NCBI RefSeq assembly: GCF_002198715.1
Contig: NZ_MWLK01000006.1
Location: forward strand, 62,001 to 126,000
Direction: 5' to 3'
DNA: 64,000 nucleotides
Source: Rhodomicrobium sp. R_RK_3
GTDB lineage: Bacteria > Pseudomonadota > Alphaproteobacteria > Rhizobiales > Rhodomicrobiaceae
Positions 39,271 through 48,236 of the stretch are shown here, one piece after another (position 1 is the first letter of the stretch; every line of letters begins with the position of its first letter). Made by a program: the position numbers and the translations under genes. The notes under the pieces were generated by a model. That model saw only the letters and a program-made list of their open reading frames with translations. It had not been told where the DNA came from and searched no databases.

Positions 39271-39820
39271 AAATACCTCCTGCTCGCCGACCGCATTCGC
39301 GCTTCATGGCTTCTTTATTTTACGCCGCACAATTCGAAGCTCAGTCCAGGCGTGAAAGCAGTCTCCTTATGAACCACAAAAACCTTCGACAAATTCATTC
39401 CGCGCGCTCGCAAATGCCATTTTGCAAACGTTGAGAATGGCGGTACGCATTACAAAGGAAGAATATATCAGGAGGGGAAACTGTCCCCGTTCGGATAGCC
39501 AGAACTATACACGCGCGGCCCATGGCTTGCAATCTGCCCGCCCGCGGAAGGGGCCGGAGAGGGGCCGATCGGCCACGCTGCCCGGCGAGAGCGCCCATTG
39601 CATCCGACTCAGCGACTGACAAGTAAGTCTTTGATTTCATTCTACAAAACAACGACAGTGTGAGTCGGCAATCTTGGGGTAGGGGTCAACACGAATCCGG
39701 CGCTGATGCCCAATTTTTTACTTGATTGCACAATCTTAACTGTCGCAACCATAGATTGAAAACGGTTAATGAACCGTTAATTCCTTGATTCAAAACGCGA
39801 AGTTAGAAGCAAGCGCAAAA
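39271..39820. other. AT-rich gap between rpsT and the dnaA-upstream gene: candidate replication-control region
   Basis: About 550 bases, clearly AT-richer than the window (runs such as CAATTTTTTACTTGATTG near 39711). It contains one perfect CtrA-type box (39766–39780) and four GANTC sites (GACTC 39606, GAGTC 39662, GAATC 39693, GATTC 39787). It also has TGAACCACA (39370–39378), one base from the TGATCCACA DnaA G-box. No perfect TTATCCACA box is seen. It must hold the promoter of the unknown gene and perhaps dnaA. Origin function is a hypothesis. Confidence 0.45.
39766..39780. promoter_or_regulatory. CtrA-type box near dnaA
   Basis: A perfect TTAA-N7-TTAA (TTAA-TGAACCG-TTAA). It also forms part of an inverted repeat AACGGTT-AATG-AACCGTT. 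CtrA, the cell-cycle master regulator of alphaproteobacteria, binds this motif. It lies downstream of the rpsT terminator, on the side facing the dnaA genes. Confidence 0.6.
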
Positions 39821-39850
39821 ACGAAAAACGCCCAGCAAATGCTGGGCGTT
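39821..39850 (-). terminator. Rho-independent terminator of rpsT
   Basis: A perfect 10-bp stem AACGCCCAGC (39827–39836) / GCTGGGCGTT (39841–39850) has a 4-base loop. On the minus strand it is followed by TTTTTCGTTTTTG. It lies 45 bases past the rpsT stop. Confidence 0.92.
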
Positions 39851-39895
39851 GCAGAAAAATCACAGCGTGCGCGCGAGTCGCGATTGGGCCGCGCG

Positions 39896-40162
39896 TCAGG
39901 CCCCGAGGACGCGAATCCGGGCCGAAAGACGCGAGATTTTGCGGCTCGCGGTGTTCTTATGGATGATGCCCTTCTGCGCACCGCGCATGATCTCGGGCTG
40001 TGCGTTCTGCAGAGCGGTCGCGGCCGCGGACTTGTCGCCGGTCGCAATCGCTTCCTCGACCTTGCGGATGAAGGTGCGCATGCGGCTGCGGCGGTTCTTG
40101 TTCATGGCGGTGCGTCTTTCGATCACACGAACCGCCTTTTTGGCAGATTTGGTATTGGCCAT
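39896..40162 (-). CDS. rpsT: 30S ribosomal protein S20
   Basis: An 88-aa, strongly basic ribosomal protein that binds the 5' domain of 16S rRNA. It begins [20 protein letters not shown] and has [16 protein letters not shown] and [20 protein letters not shown], all typical of S20. It has its own terminator. Placement upstream of dnaA is conserved across Hyphomicrobiales and Caulobacter. Confidence 0.98.
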   Translation of the reverse strand: MANTKSAKKAVRVIERRTAMNKNRRSRMRTFIRKVEEAIATGDKSAAATALQNAQPEIMRGAQKGIIHKNTASRKISRLSARIRVLGA

Positions 40163-40364
40163 TTGTCCCTAAAACCTTAGAAAAACGGATCTTCAGCTCG
40201 TCCCGTGCCGGCCGCGAAAGCGTGCCCGACAAGATAGCGGCGCTACGGCGGGGGATTGGAAACGTGATCGCGTGTATAATCCCGGTCGCGGTAGACGTCA
40301 ATCAGAGAGCGCCCGGCCCCATGGCCTCACCCTCATCTTCCTGCCTAAATCTTGGAGCCCGCCC

Positions 40365-41372
40365 ATGAAGGTTCTGGTGACGGGCGCCGCCGGATTCATC
40401 GGCTTCTTTACCGCGAAAAAGCTGCTCGACCTCGGCGCCGAAGTGGTCGGTCTCGATAATCTCAATCATTATTACGACCCGTCGCTGAAGAAAGACCGCC
40501 TCGCCCAGCTTCAGGGCCGCAACGGCTTTCACTTCATCGAAGCCGATCTCGCCGACCGCGCCACCATCGAGGCGCTGTTCGCCGCCGAGCGTCCAAACCG
40601 CGTCGTCAATCTGGGCGCGCAGGCCGGCGTGCGCTATTCGCTGACCGATCCGCACGCCTATATCGCGTCGAACATCACCGGATTCCTGCACATCCTCGAA
40701 GGCTGCCGCCATTACGGCGTCGAACACCTGGTTTACGCCTCGTCCTCATCCGTTTACGGCGCCAACAGCGCGATGCCGTTCAGCGTGCATCAAAATGTCG
40801 ACCACCCCTTGAGCCTTTACGCGGCGACCAAGAAGTCCAACGAGCTGATGGCGCATAGCTACGCCCATCTCTACCGGATGCCGGTGACGGGGCTCCGCTT
40901 CTTCACGGTCTATGGTCCGTGGGGCCGGCCGGACATGGCGCTGTTCACCTTCACCAAGCGCATCCTGGCCAGCGAGCCGATCGACGTCTTCAATCAGGGC
41001 AATCACGCCCGCGATTTTACCTATATCGACGATATCGTCGAGGGCATCGTCCGTGTGCTCGACCGCGTGCCGGAGCCGAACCCGGCCTGGGACGGCGCGG
41101 CGCCCGATCCGGGGACCTCGCCCGGACCGTACCGGCTTTATAATATCGGCAATCACAATCCGGTGGCGCTGCTGGACTTCATCGCCGCCATCGAAAAGGC
41201 GACCGGGCGGACGGCTGAGAAGAACTTTTTGCCGATGCAGCCGGGCGACGTGCTGGCCACCTATGCCGATGTCGACGATCTCGCCCGCGACGTAGGGTTC
41301 GCCCCGAATACGCCGATCGAAGAGGGCATCGGGAAATTCGTGGAATGGTATCGGGACTATTACGGAGTCTGA
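40365..41372 (+). CDS. NAD-dependent nucleotide-sugar epimerase (UDP-glucuronate 4-epimerase type)
   Basis: A 335-aa extended SDR that probably interconverts UDP-glucuronate and UDP-galacturonate. The NAD motif is [20 protein letters not shown], then [19 protein letters not shown], the catalytic serine region [28 protein letters not shown] (YxxxK) and [15 protein letters not shown]. These are the hallmarks of the CapI/LspL branch. Start ATG 40365 has GGAG about 8 bases before it. It is a single gene divergent from rpsT and may supply sugars for LPS or the exopolysaccharide. Confidence 0.92.
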   Translation: MKVLVTGAAGFIGFFTAKKLLDLGAEVVGLDNLNHYYDPSLKKDRLAQLQGRNGFHFIEADLADRATIEALFAAERPNRVVNLGAQAGVRYSLTDPHAYIASNITGFLHILEGCRHYGVEHLVYASSSSVYGANSAMPFSVHQNVDHPLSLYAATKKSNELMAHSYAHLYRMPVTGLRFFTVYGPWGRPDMALFTFTKRILASEPIDVFNQGNHARDFTYIDDIVEGIVRVLDRVPEPNPAWDGAAPDPGTSPGPYRLYNIGNHNPVALLDFIAAIEKATGRTAEKNFLPMQPGDVLATYADVDDLARDVGFAPNTPIEEGIGKFVEWYRDYYGV

Positions 41373-41399
41373 GAGGCGGGGCAGGGAATTCGTATCCCC

Positions 41400-41510
41400 C
41401 CGTCGCCCCGGCCGTAAGCGCCGGGGCCCAGTCGCATCTCATCTTGCCGCAGCATTCGCGGATCGGCCATTGGGTCCCGGCTCGCCGCTTCGCGGCGTCC
41501 GGCACGACGA
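41400..41510 (-). repeat. Intergenic palindromic repeat, copy C
   Basis: About 111 bases between the convergent epimerase and FkbM-like genes, in reverse orientation to copies A and B. Recognisable parts are CCGTCGCCCCGGCCG, GGGTCCCGGCTCGCCGCTTC and GCGGCGTCCG. The two stems and the linker containing TTGCCGCAGC align with copy D. Confidence 0.78.
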
Positions 41511-41515
41511 GGCTT

Positions 41516-42316
41516 TTAAGCCCCGGCCGGATTGGTCAGCTTCGGCGATGCAGGCCAGTGGCCGTGGCGGAAGGGGGCGAAATAGTTGGGGGGCTGGTAG
41601 TGCTTTTCGGCGGTGAAGGGAGCGACGAACTCGGTTAACGGCTCGTCGGCGGCGGCGAAGAAGGCGTTCACGCCGTAGAAATCGCAGCCGACCAGTTCGT
41701 AGCCCTGGCTCTTGCCCAGCAGTTCCAGCGATTTCAGCCCCGCGCCATACCAGGTCGAGCCGTCCCAGACCGCCCACGGGTCATAGGGCACGACGAACTC
41801 CCAACTCGGCGGGATCGAGGCGTTATATTCGATGCAGGCCGTCCGCGCACGGTAGCGGCCGAGCGCCTGCCAGACATAATATGTGTTCATGTCGAGGTCG
41901 ATGCTGAGATAGTCGAAGCGCTCCGGCGCGCCGGCCTCGACCAGCAGCGCCTCGATATTTTCCGCCGTCACCATGGCCTCGATCAGCCGCAGCCGGCCCG
42001 CGGCGATCGGACCGGCGAAATCGCGGCGGATGGCGGTGCAGCTTGCCGGGCTGCCCTCGATCCAGATGCCGGACCAGCCGAGCGTCAGCAGCAGCCGCGT
42101 GGTGTTCTCGCGCCCGTCCCCCGCGCCGATCTCGACGAAGAAGCGGTCGCGCACTCCGATGCGCCGGAAGATCTCGGCGATGACGCCATCCTCCGGACCC
42201 TGGCTGAAGCATTGCGCCGTGAACAGGCACAATTCGCGCGGGTCGCGGGCGGCGGTGAGGCGGGCCCGCGCCAGCTCATAGGCGAGCGCCGTCAACTCTT
42301 TGCGTTTTTCGTCCAT
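41516..42316 (-). CDS. FkbM-like SAM-dependent methyltransferase domain protein
   Basis: A 266-aa protein resembling FkbM-type methyltransferases. A glycine-rich SAM motif FFVEIGAGDGRENTTRLLL is followed by an acidic motif FDYLSIDLDMNTYYVWQALG, the equivalent of the FkbM D-x-E segment. FkbM proteins O-methylate polyketides, lipids or glycans; the substrate here is unknown. It is on the minus strand, upstream-numbered to an enoyl-CoA hydratase with a 6-base gap, so it is the last gene of the mutM–enoyl-CoA hydratase group. Its end abuts repeat copy C. Confidence 0.72.
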   Translation of the reverse strand: MDEKRKELTALAYELARARLTAARDPRELCLFTAQCFSQGPEDGVIAEIFRRIGVRDRFFVEIGAGDGRENTTRLLLTLGWSGIWIEGSPASCTAIRRDFAGPIAAGRLRLIEAMVTAENIEALLVEAGAPERFDYLSIDLDMNTYYVWQALGRYRARTACIEYNASIPPSWEFVVPYDPWAVWDGSTWYGAGLKSLELLGKSQGYELVGCDFYGVNAFFAAADEPLTEFVAPFTAEKHYQPPNYFAPFRHGHWPASPKLTNPAGA

Positions 42317-42322
42317 GAAACC

Positions 42323-43096
42323 CTAGCGGTGCTTGAAATTGGGCGGGCGCTTGGCGACGAAGGCGGCCATGCCCTCTTTCTGGTCTTCGGTCGCGAAGAG
42401 CGACTGGAACACGCGCCGCTCGAAGCGCACGCCTTCCGCCAGCGTCGTCTCGAAGGCGCGGTTGATGGCTTCCTTGGCGGTCATCACGGCGGGGAGCGAC
42501 AGTCCGGCGATTTGCTCGGCCGCCTTCATCGCCTCGGGCAGAACCTCGGCATCCGGCAGCACGCGGGCGACCAGACCGCAGCGCTCGGCCTCTTCGGCGC
42601 CCATCATGCGGCCGGTCAGCACCAGATCCATCGCCTTGGCCTTGCCGACGGCACGGGTCAGGCGCTGGGTGCCGCCCGCGCCGGGGATGACGCCGAGCTT
42701 GATCTCCGGCTGGCCGAATTTGGCGCTCTCGCCGGCTAGGATGATGTCGCACATCATGGCGATCTCGCAGCCGCCGCCGAGCGCAAAGCCGCGCACTGCC
42801 GCAATGACCGGCTTGCGGCAGCGGCTCAGCCGCTCCCAGGGGGCGATGAAATCTTTGTTGGTCACGTCGATGAAGCTTTTCGACTCCATCTCCTTGATGT
42901 CGGCGCCGGCGGCGAAGGCGCGGTCGGAGCCGGTCAGCACGATACAGCCGATGCCCTCATCGGCCTCGAAACCGTCCAGCGCGGCGTTCACCTCGGCGAC
43001 CAGCGCGGCGTTCAGCGCGTTCAGCGCCTCGGGCCGGTTCAGCGTGATGAGGCCGACGCGGCCGCGCGTTTCGACGTTGATGGTGGCGTAAGCCAT
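42323..43096 (-). CDS. Enoyl-CoA hydratase
   Basis: A 257-aa crotonase-superfamily enzyme hydrating trans-2-enoyl-CoA in beta-oxidation. From ATG 43096 ([25 protein letters not shown] before it) the oxyanion-hole segments are [10 protein letters not shown] and [18 protein letters not shown]. The two catalytic glutamates lie in CEIAM-adjacent and [20 protein letters not shown] segments as in rat mitochondrial hydratase. The C-terminus [12 protein letters not shown] is the usual one. A longer frame overlaps mutM and is not used. Location between mutM and the rpsT–dnaA side is conserved in many rhizobia. Confidence 0.93.
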   Translation of the reverse strand: MAYATINVETRGRVGLITLNRPEALNALNAALVAEVNAALDGFEADEGIGCIVLTGSDRAFAAGADIKEMESKSFIDVTNKDFIAPWERLSRCRKPVIAAVRGFALGGGCEIAMMCDIILAGESAKFGQPEIKLGVIPGAGGTQRLTRAVGKAKAMDLVLTGRMMGAEEAERCGLVARVLPDAEVLPEAMKAAEQIAGLSLPAVMTAKEAINRAFETTLAEGVRFERRVFQSLFATEDQKEGMAAFVAKRPPNFKHR

Positions 43097-43118
43097 GGGG
43101 TTCTCCCTTATGGACCGC

Positions 43119-44015
43119 TTATGTCTGACAGACGGGACAGAAAAATGTCGAGCGGCCGCTTTGCACCTTGCGGGCGATGATGCCCTTGCATCCGGCCCGG
43201 AGGCAAGGCTCGCCCTCGCGACCATAGACGCAGAAGCGGTGCTGGAAATAGCCGAGCGAGCCGTCCGCCTGGCGATAGTCGCGTAGCGATGAGCCGCCCG
43301 CCTCGATGGCGTCTTCGAGCGTGGCGCGGATGGCGGGCGCGAGCCGTTTCGCCGCCGCCGAGGGCGCACCGCTGGCCAAGGTGAGGATGGAGGCGGGACG
43401 GTCGGGCAAGAGCTTGGCGCGGTAGAGCGCTTCGCAGACATAGATATTGCCGAGCCCGGCGATCACATGCTGGTCGAGCAGAAAGGCTTTCAGCGGCGTC
43501 TTGCGCCCCTTGGCCTTGGCGGCGAGGAAGACCGGGTTCATCTCCGGCCCCAGCGGCTCCAGGCCCAGATCGCGGAAATGCGGATGGGTCTCTATCTCGC
43601 CGGGCGCGAGCAGCGCCATGTAGCCGAAGCGGCGCGCGTCATTGTAGCGGATGACGGCGAGGTTGCTCATCTCGAAGATGACGTGGTCGTGCTTGTCGTC
43701 GCCACCGGTTTCGTGGAGGAAATCGCCGACCACGGCATTGCCGCCCGCTTCGGTTTTGACCAGACCGCCGATCAGAAAGCGCCCGGTCATGCCCAGATGC
43801 ATGGTCAGGATCTGCCCGTCATCGAGCTCGGCGAGCAGATATTTGGCGCGGCGGGTCAGGTGCTCGACTCGGCGGCCTTCGAGGCGCTTGGCGAAATTGG
43901 CCGGAAGCGGGAAGCGCAGATCGGCCCGGCGCTGCTCGACGCGGGCAAAACTTGCCCCTTCGAGCACCGGCGCAAGGCCGCGCCGCACGGTTTCGACTTC
44001 GGGCAATTCGGGCAT
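43119..44015 (-). CDS. mutM: Formamidopyrimidine-DNA glycosylase (Fpg)
   Basis: Removes 8-oxoguanine and formamidopyrimidines, with AP-lyase activity. The start is ATG 44015, giving [16 protein letters not shown]; after methionine removal the N-terminal proline is the catalytic nucleophile, and Glu3 follows. The helix-two-turn-helix has [17 protein letters not shown]. The C-terminal zinc finger uses C-x4-C (PCLRAGCKG) and CPVC, a spacing common in alphaproteobacteria. It has 298 residues and all catalytic residues are visible. A GTG at 44021 would break the N-terminal proline and is rejected. Confidence 0.97.
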   Translation of the reverse strand: MPELPEVETVRRGLAPVLEGASFARVEQRRADLRFPLPANFAKRLEGRRVEHLTRRAKYLLAELDDGQILTMHLGMTGRFLIGGLVKTEAGGNAVVGDFLHETGGDDKHDHVIFEMSNLAVIRYNDARRFGYMALLAPGEIETHPHFRDLGLEPLGPEMNPVFLAAKAKGRKTPLKAFLLDQHVIAGLGNIYVCEALYRAKLLPDRPASILTLASGAPSAAAKRLAPAIRATLEDAIEAGGSSLRDYRQADGSLGYFQHRFCVYGREGEPCLRAGCKGIIARKVQSGRSTFFCPVCQT

Positions 44016-44219
44016 CGGCACTCATCATCCGCTCTATGCGGGCGGACCATAGCCCCCTGCCCCCTCGCGCGAAACCGAAACTTGGCTGTCGCCCACCCTT
44101 AGACATGCTGCGCTGCAGCATAACGTCGCGCTTATATTGCACCGCCGCATAATGGCATGCCACTTGCTTTGATTAGCGTGGACGCGTTGCCCCTGCGCGC
44201 CATTAAGCGGAGACTTATT

Positions 44220-44474
44220 GTGTTTCAGATTCTGATCCTTGTTTGCTCTATAGGCACCGCACAGCCGGATTGCCAATCCGACACGGCGCTCGACGTGGTT
44301 CGCGGCCCCGTAGTCGCCAATGAAATGCTGTGCGGGCGCGACGGCCAAGCCTATCTGGCCCAAACCTCGATCGCGCCGCAAAGCGCGAATGATTATGTTA
44401 AAATCCAGTGCCTGCGGACCCAGAACCACGGCGAGCTGTCAAAGGCTCCAAGACGAACCGGCGCCGTGAACTGA
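44220..44474 (+). CDS. Small secreted cysteine-containing protein, function unknown
   Basis: An 84-aa protein from GTG 44220, supported by CGGAG 6–7 bases before it. The start VFQILILVCSIGTA is a short signal peptide with a cleavage site before QPDC. The mature part has three cysteines (PDCQS, EMLCGR, KIQCLR) and a hydrophilic end. A frame extends upstream to 44157 without a better start. It precedes ubiE on the same strand by 90 bases. I do not recognise a family. Confidence 0.6.
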   Translation: MFQILILVCSIGTAQPDCQSDTALDVVRGPVVANEMLCGRDGQAYLAQTSIAPQSANDYVKIQCLRTQNHGELSKAPRRTGAVN

Positions 44475-44561
44475 CGGCTCCTCTCGGCTAAATCCATAGT
44501 CGCGCTGGCAAAGGGCCACAGGCTTATGGCGGCGGTCATGCAAACGCGATAGGTTCGCGCC

Positions 44562-45314
44562 ATGAACGACACGCCACAAACCAGCTTCGGTTTCCGCAAG
44601 ATCGACCAGAACGAGCGGCAAAGCCTCGTCAACGACGTGTTTTCGCGCGTCGCCAACCGCTATGACGTCATGAACGATCTGATGTCGGGCGGCCTGCACC
44701 GGCTGTGGAAGCGCGACATGATCAACTGGCTGGCGCCGTCCAAGGTCGCGCCGCTGGCGCTGCTGGACGTGGCCGGCGGCACCGGCGACATCGCCCGCCG
44801 CTTCCTCGACGCAACCGGCCCGCAATCGACGGCGACCATCTGCGATATCAGCGCCGAAATGCTCGAGGCCGGGCGCGGCAAACTGGCCTCGCGTTACGGA
44901 CAGCGGCTGCGCTTCGTTCAGGGCAATGCCGAGATCCTGCCCTTCCCCGACCGCAGCTTCGACGCCTACACCATCGCCTTCGGCATCCGTAACGTCACCC
45001 ATATCGAGGCCGCGCTCGCCGAAGCCTTCCGCGTGCTGAAGCGCGGCGGCCGTTTCCTGTGCCTGGAATTCTCCGAGGTGCAGACGCCGATGCTCGACCG
45101 CGTCTATGACAGCTATTCCTTCCACGTCATCCCGCGCCTAGGCGAACTCGTTGCCAAGGACGGCGAGGCCTATCGCTATCTGGTCGAAAGCATCCGCCGC
45201 TTCCCCGACCAGGAGCGCTTCGCCGGCATGATCCGGGCGGCAGGCTTCGAGCGGGTGCAATACCGCAACCTCACTGGCGGCATCGCCGCGCTGCATTCGG
45301 GCTGGCGGATTTAG
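44562..45314 (+). CDS. ubiE: Ubiquinone/menaquinone C-methyltransferase
   Basis: SAM-dependent C-methylation of the demethyl-quinol ring. The 250-aa product has [23 protein letters not shown] motif [58 protein letters not shown] and the C-terminus [15 protein letters not shown]. These are complete UbiE signatures. It is followed by ubiB with repeat copy D between them, and is part of the conserved mutM–ubiE–ubiB neighbourhood. Confidence 0.97.
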   Translation: MNDTPQTSFGFRKIDQNERQSLVNDVFSRVANRYDVMNDLMSGGLHRLWKRDMINWLAPSKVAPLALLDVAGGTGDIARRFLDATGPQSTATICDISAEMLEAGRGKLASRYGQRLRFVQGNAEILPFPDRSFDAYTIAFGIRNVTHIEAALAEAFRVLKRGGRFLCLEFSEVQTPMLDRVYDSYSFHVIPRLGELVAKDGEAYRYLVESIRRFPDQERFAGMIRAAGFERVQYRNLTGGIAALHSGWRI

Positions 45315-45370
45315 CGGGACGGGGCGGCTTCAGCGGGCAATCTGCTTTTCAAAACACCGCATACATTCCT

Positions 45371-45480
45371 CGTCGCCCCGGCCGAAGAGCCGGGGCCTAC
45401 TAGCTTCACCCCTTGCCGCAGCGCTCGCGGATATATGATTGGATCCCGGCTCGCCGCTTCGCGTCGTCCGGGACGACGAA
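45371..45480 (-). repeat. Intergenic palindromic repeat, copy D
   Basis: About 110 bases between ubiE and ubiB. CGTCGCCCCGGCCGAAGAGC and GGATCCCGGCTCGCCGCTTC mark its two stems. Its reverse complement matches copy B over almost the full length, with only scattered substitutions. Confidence 0.8.
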
Positions 45481-45594
45481 AGAGGAGCCGCGAGGCACCG
45501 ATAGGGCCATCCAACCCGGATAAAATCCCGTGGCGTTTCGCCCTCGGCGAAGAATGAGGCTCTCTATTTACGCGCGCCTTGCTATATAGCGCGC

Positions 45595-47178
45595 ATGGTA
45601 AACGGCCTCGTCAATCTCTTCAGGCTCGCGCGTGCGGGCACCGTCCTCGTCTGGCATGGCGTGCATGTGGTGCCCGAGGGCATCGACGCGCCGGCGCCCG
45701 CGCGCCTGCTGCAGCGGCTCACGGCGCCCTTTCGCGACAAGCGGGCGGGCAAATCGGCGCGGCTGTCCAAGGCGCTGACGACGCTCGGGCCGAGCTACAT
45801 CAAGCTCGGCCAGTTCCTCGCCACGCGCCGCGACGTGATCGGCCCGGAACTCGCCGGCGATCTCGCCAGCCTGCAGGACCGGCTGCCGCCCTTCTCGATG
45901 GAAGAAGCGCGCCAGACCATCCGCGACTCGCTCGGCGCCGATGCCGGCACGCTCTACGCCACTTTCGGACCGCCGGTCGCCGCCGCATCCATCGCCCAGG
46001 TCCATAAGGCCAGCGTCCGCCAGCCTGACGGCAGCGCGCGCGCGGTCGCGGTCAAAATCCTGCGGCCGGGCATCGAAAGGCGCTTCCGCAGCGACCTCGA
46101 CAGCTTCTATTTCGCCGCCCGGCTGATCGAGCGCTTCCATGCGCCCTCGCGCCGCCTGCGCCCGGTCGCCGTGGTCGATACGCTCGCGGAATGGACGCGG
46201 CTCGAGATGGATTTGCGGCTGGAAGCGGCCGCCATGTCGGAGATGGCCGAAAACATCGCCCGCGCCGGCGACAAGGGCTTTCGCGTGCCCAAGGTCGACT
46301 GGACCCGCACCTCCGCCCGCGTCATGACCATCGAATGGGTCAACGCCATCCCGATCGCCGATCTCGCCGCCATCGACCGCGCCGGCATCGACCGCGAAAC
46401 GCTCGGCAATCACGTCATCCGCTCCTTCCTGCGTCACGCCATGCGTGACGGCTTCTTCCACGCCGACATGCATCAGGGCAATCTCTTCGTCGAGCCGGAC
46501 GGCACGCTGGTGCCGGTCGATTTCGGCATCATGGGACGGCTCGGGCCGCCGGAAAAACGCTTCCTCGCCGAGATCCTCTACGGCTTCCTGACCCGCGATT
46601 ACCGGCGCACCGCGCGCATGCATCTGGAGGCCGGCTACGTGCCCCCGCATCACAGCGTCGAAAGCTTTGCCCAGGCGCTGCGCTCCATCGGCGAGCCTTT
46701 GATGGACCGCACCGCCGAGGAAATCTCGATGGCCCGGCTTTTGTCGCAGCTCTTCGAAGTGACCGAGCTGTTCGACATGCGCACGCGGCCGGAATTGCTG
46801 CTTTTGCAAAAGACAATGGTGGTGGTCGAGGGCGTCGCCCGCTCGCTCGACCCGCGGCTGAACATCTGGACCGCCGCCGAGCCGGTGGTGAAGGGCTGGA
46901 TGGAGGACCAGATCGGCCCGCGCGCGCGGATCGCCGAGGCGGTCGAGGGGGTCGGCGCGCTCGCCGGGCTGGTCGCCGAGGCGCCGAAACTGGCCGAGCA
47001 GGCCCGGCGCGTGAGCGCGGCGCTGACCGAGGCCGGCGAAACGGGGTTCCGGCTGGATGATTCGACGGTCGAGCGGATGGCTGCGGCGCAGACCGCCGGA
47101 AGCTGGCCCGCCCGCGCGGCGCTCTGGCTTGGCGCGGTGGCGCTGGCGGCGATTGCGGTGAAAATATGGGTGGCGTAG
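45595..47178 (+). CDS. ubiB: UbiB-family ABC1/ADCK-like protein of ubiquinone biosynthesis
   Basis: Atypical kinase-like ATPase needed for aerobic ubiquinone synthesis. The 527-aa product has the KxGQ motif (GPSYIKLGQFLATRRDVIGP), the alanine-rich loop AAASIAQVHKASV in place of a P-loop, lysine in AVAVKILRPG, catalytic-loop HADMHQGNLFVEPDG and VDFGIMGRLG (DFG). One hydrophobic C-terminal helix (AALWLGAVALAAIAVKIW) anchors it in the membrane, fewer than the two usual in E. coli UbiB. ATG 45595; upstream AT-rich patch at 45560–45590 is the likely promoter. Confidence 0.95.
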   Translation: MVNGLVNLFRLARAGTVLVWHGVHVVPEGIDAPAPARLLQRLTAPFRDKRAGKSARLSKALTTLGPSYIKLGQFLATRRDVIGPELAGDLASLQDRLPPFSMEEARQTIRDSLGADAGTLYATFGPPVAAASIAQVHKASVRQPDGSARAVAVKILRPGIERRFRSDLDSFYFAARLIERFHAPSRRLRPVAVVDTLAEWTRLEMDLRLEAAAMSEMAENIARAGDKGFRVPKVDWTRTSARVMTIEWVNAIPIADLAAIDRAGIDRETLGNHVIRSFLRHAMRDGFFHADMHQGNLFVEPDGTLVPVDFGIMGRLGPPEKRFLAEILYGFLTRDYRRTARMHLEAGYVPPHHSVESFAQALRSIGEPLMDRTAEEISMARLLSQLFEVTELFDMRTRPELLLLQKTMVVVEGVARSLDPRLNIWTAAEPVVKGWMEDQIGPRARIAEAVEGVGALAGLVAEAPKLAEQARRVSAALTEAGETGFRLDDSTVERMAAAQTAGSWPARAALWLGAVALAAIAVKIWVA

Positions 47179-47194
47179 GGAACGACGTCTAAAT

Positions 47195-48145
47195 TCAGTT
47201 ACATCGATGGAAGTAGTAGATCTCCGGGACGTAGATATAACCCGTCCTGTTAAGCGCGCCGAACGGGTCCGCAAACTTAATATCCACAGTTATCCCTTCT
47301 ATAGGCCCCCGGAACAGGAGTGGAATACCAGCCAACACGATTATAGTTGCCTGCCCTCGATCGGTATCATCGGCGGCGATGTTTACTGGAATGATCTCGG
47401 TGGTCGGGGCAGAATCATCCTCATCTGAAGCATTTGCTCCGCTCGCTCTTGGATGTATTAGCCAGCAAAGAGCTATGCCGTTGCCGCAGGTGAATTGCGC
47501 CTGATGTGTCCATTCCAAGGCCCCGTCTCGTCCGAAACTGCGCAAGGTTACGCCATCGGGAGAGTCAATCGCCGAGAACTGCACCTCCGTGTACATACCT
47601 TCATGAGCACTTGAGCGAAATGATGCGGCTGTCCAATCGCAACGCAGTTTCGACTTGGTTTCTTGGCCTATATTTTGTTGGCGGATTTGAGGGGCACAAT
47701 CAATCCTTTGATAAACCTCGGTAAAGCGCGTCGGCTTCTTCCGAGGGCGCGCCATAGATGTCTCTCGGACGTCCGCAACGAGTAAATCTCCAAAGCGCGA
47801 AAACGAGTAGGTTCGGTGCATTTGATCGCCTTGAATGCCGCAACTCGTGCGCAACACGATGCTCTCTCCGCGCCGGATAACACCGCTATCGATATAGCAG
47901 CTAAACTCATACCCGCTTAGCCGGCGCCCTTTAATGAATATCCCGGTCTCCTCACCAATTTGCCAATCATCCCCTTTGCGGGCAAAACCATTGCACGCAT
48001 CGTGCGCGGGCGCTTTTATCGACCTTACGTTTGGTCCGACGTAAATCCAGGTCCCCTCTATGTCGCTATAGGCGATTTTCTTTCGCGCCGCATTCGCGTC
48101 AGAGATCGTGCAAAGACACAAGAGGACAAAACAAAGGGTACGCAT
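47195..48145 (-). CDS. Secreted protein of unknown function, AT-richer than neighbours
   Basis: A 316-aa protein with a cleavable signal peptide (MRTLCFVLLCLCTISDANA), then a charged mature chain with seven or more cysteines (DACNGFA, FSCYIDSG, RTSCGIQ, RIDCAPQ, LRCDWTA, FTCGNGIALCW), suggesting disulfides. The N-terminal half (YSDIEGTWIYVGPNVRSIKA) resembles small lipocalin-like 'extracytoplasmic' domains only loosely. The DNA is visibly lower in GC than genes on both sides. It occupies the place where the second half of split methionine synthase is often found. Family not recognised; possible recent acquisition. Confidence 0.7.
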   Translation of the reverse strand: MRTLCFVLLCLCTISDANAARKKIAYSDIEGTWIYVGPNVRSIKAPAHDACNGFARKGDDWQIGEETGIFIKGRRLSGYEFSCYIDSGVIRRGESIVLRTSCGIQGDQMHRTYSFSRFGDLLVADVRETSMARPRKKPTRFTEVYQRIDCAPQIRQQNIGQETKSKLRCDWTAASFRSSAHEGMYTEVQFSAIDSPDGVTLRSFGRDGALEWTHQAQFTCGNGIALCWLIHPRASGANASDEDDSAPTTEIIPVNIAADDTDRGQATIIVLAGIPLLFRGPIEGITVDIKFADPFGALNRTGYIYVPEIYYFHRCN

Positions 48146-48236
48146 TGCTCATCACGAAGAAGACGGCCCTAAGCCTTCGATCTTCGCGGCAAAACATTAG
48201 CGATGCACTGAAACGCTCTCCCAACTTGGCTGAGCC

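Noticed and set aside
39395-39652. 85-codon minus-strand frame in the rpsT–dnaA gap
   Set aside because: No Shine–Dalgarno, composition not protein-like, and it overlaps the region with regulatory motifs.
45568-47274. 568-codon minus-strand frame opposite ubiB
   Set aside because: Arginine/glycine-rich shadow of ubiB, which has all its catalytic motifs on the plus strand.
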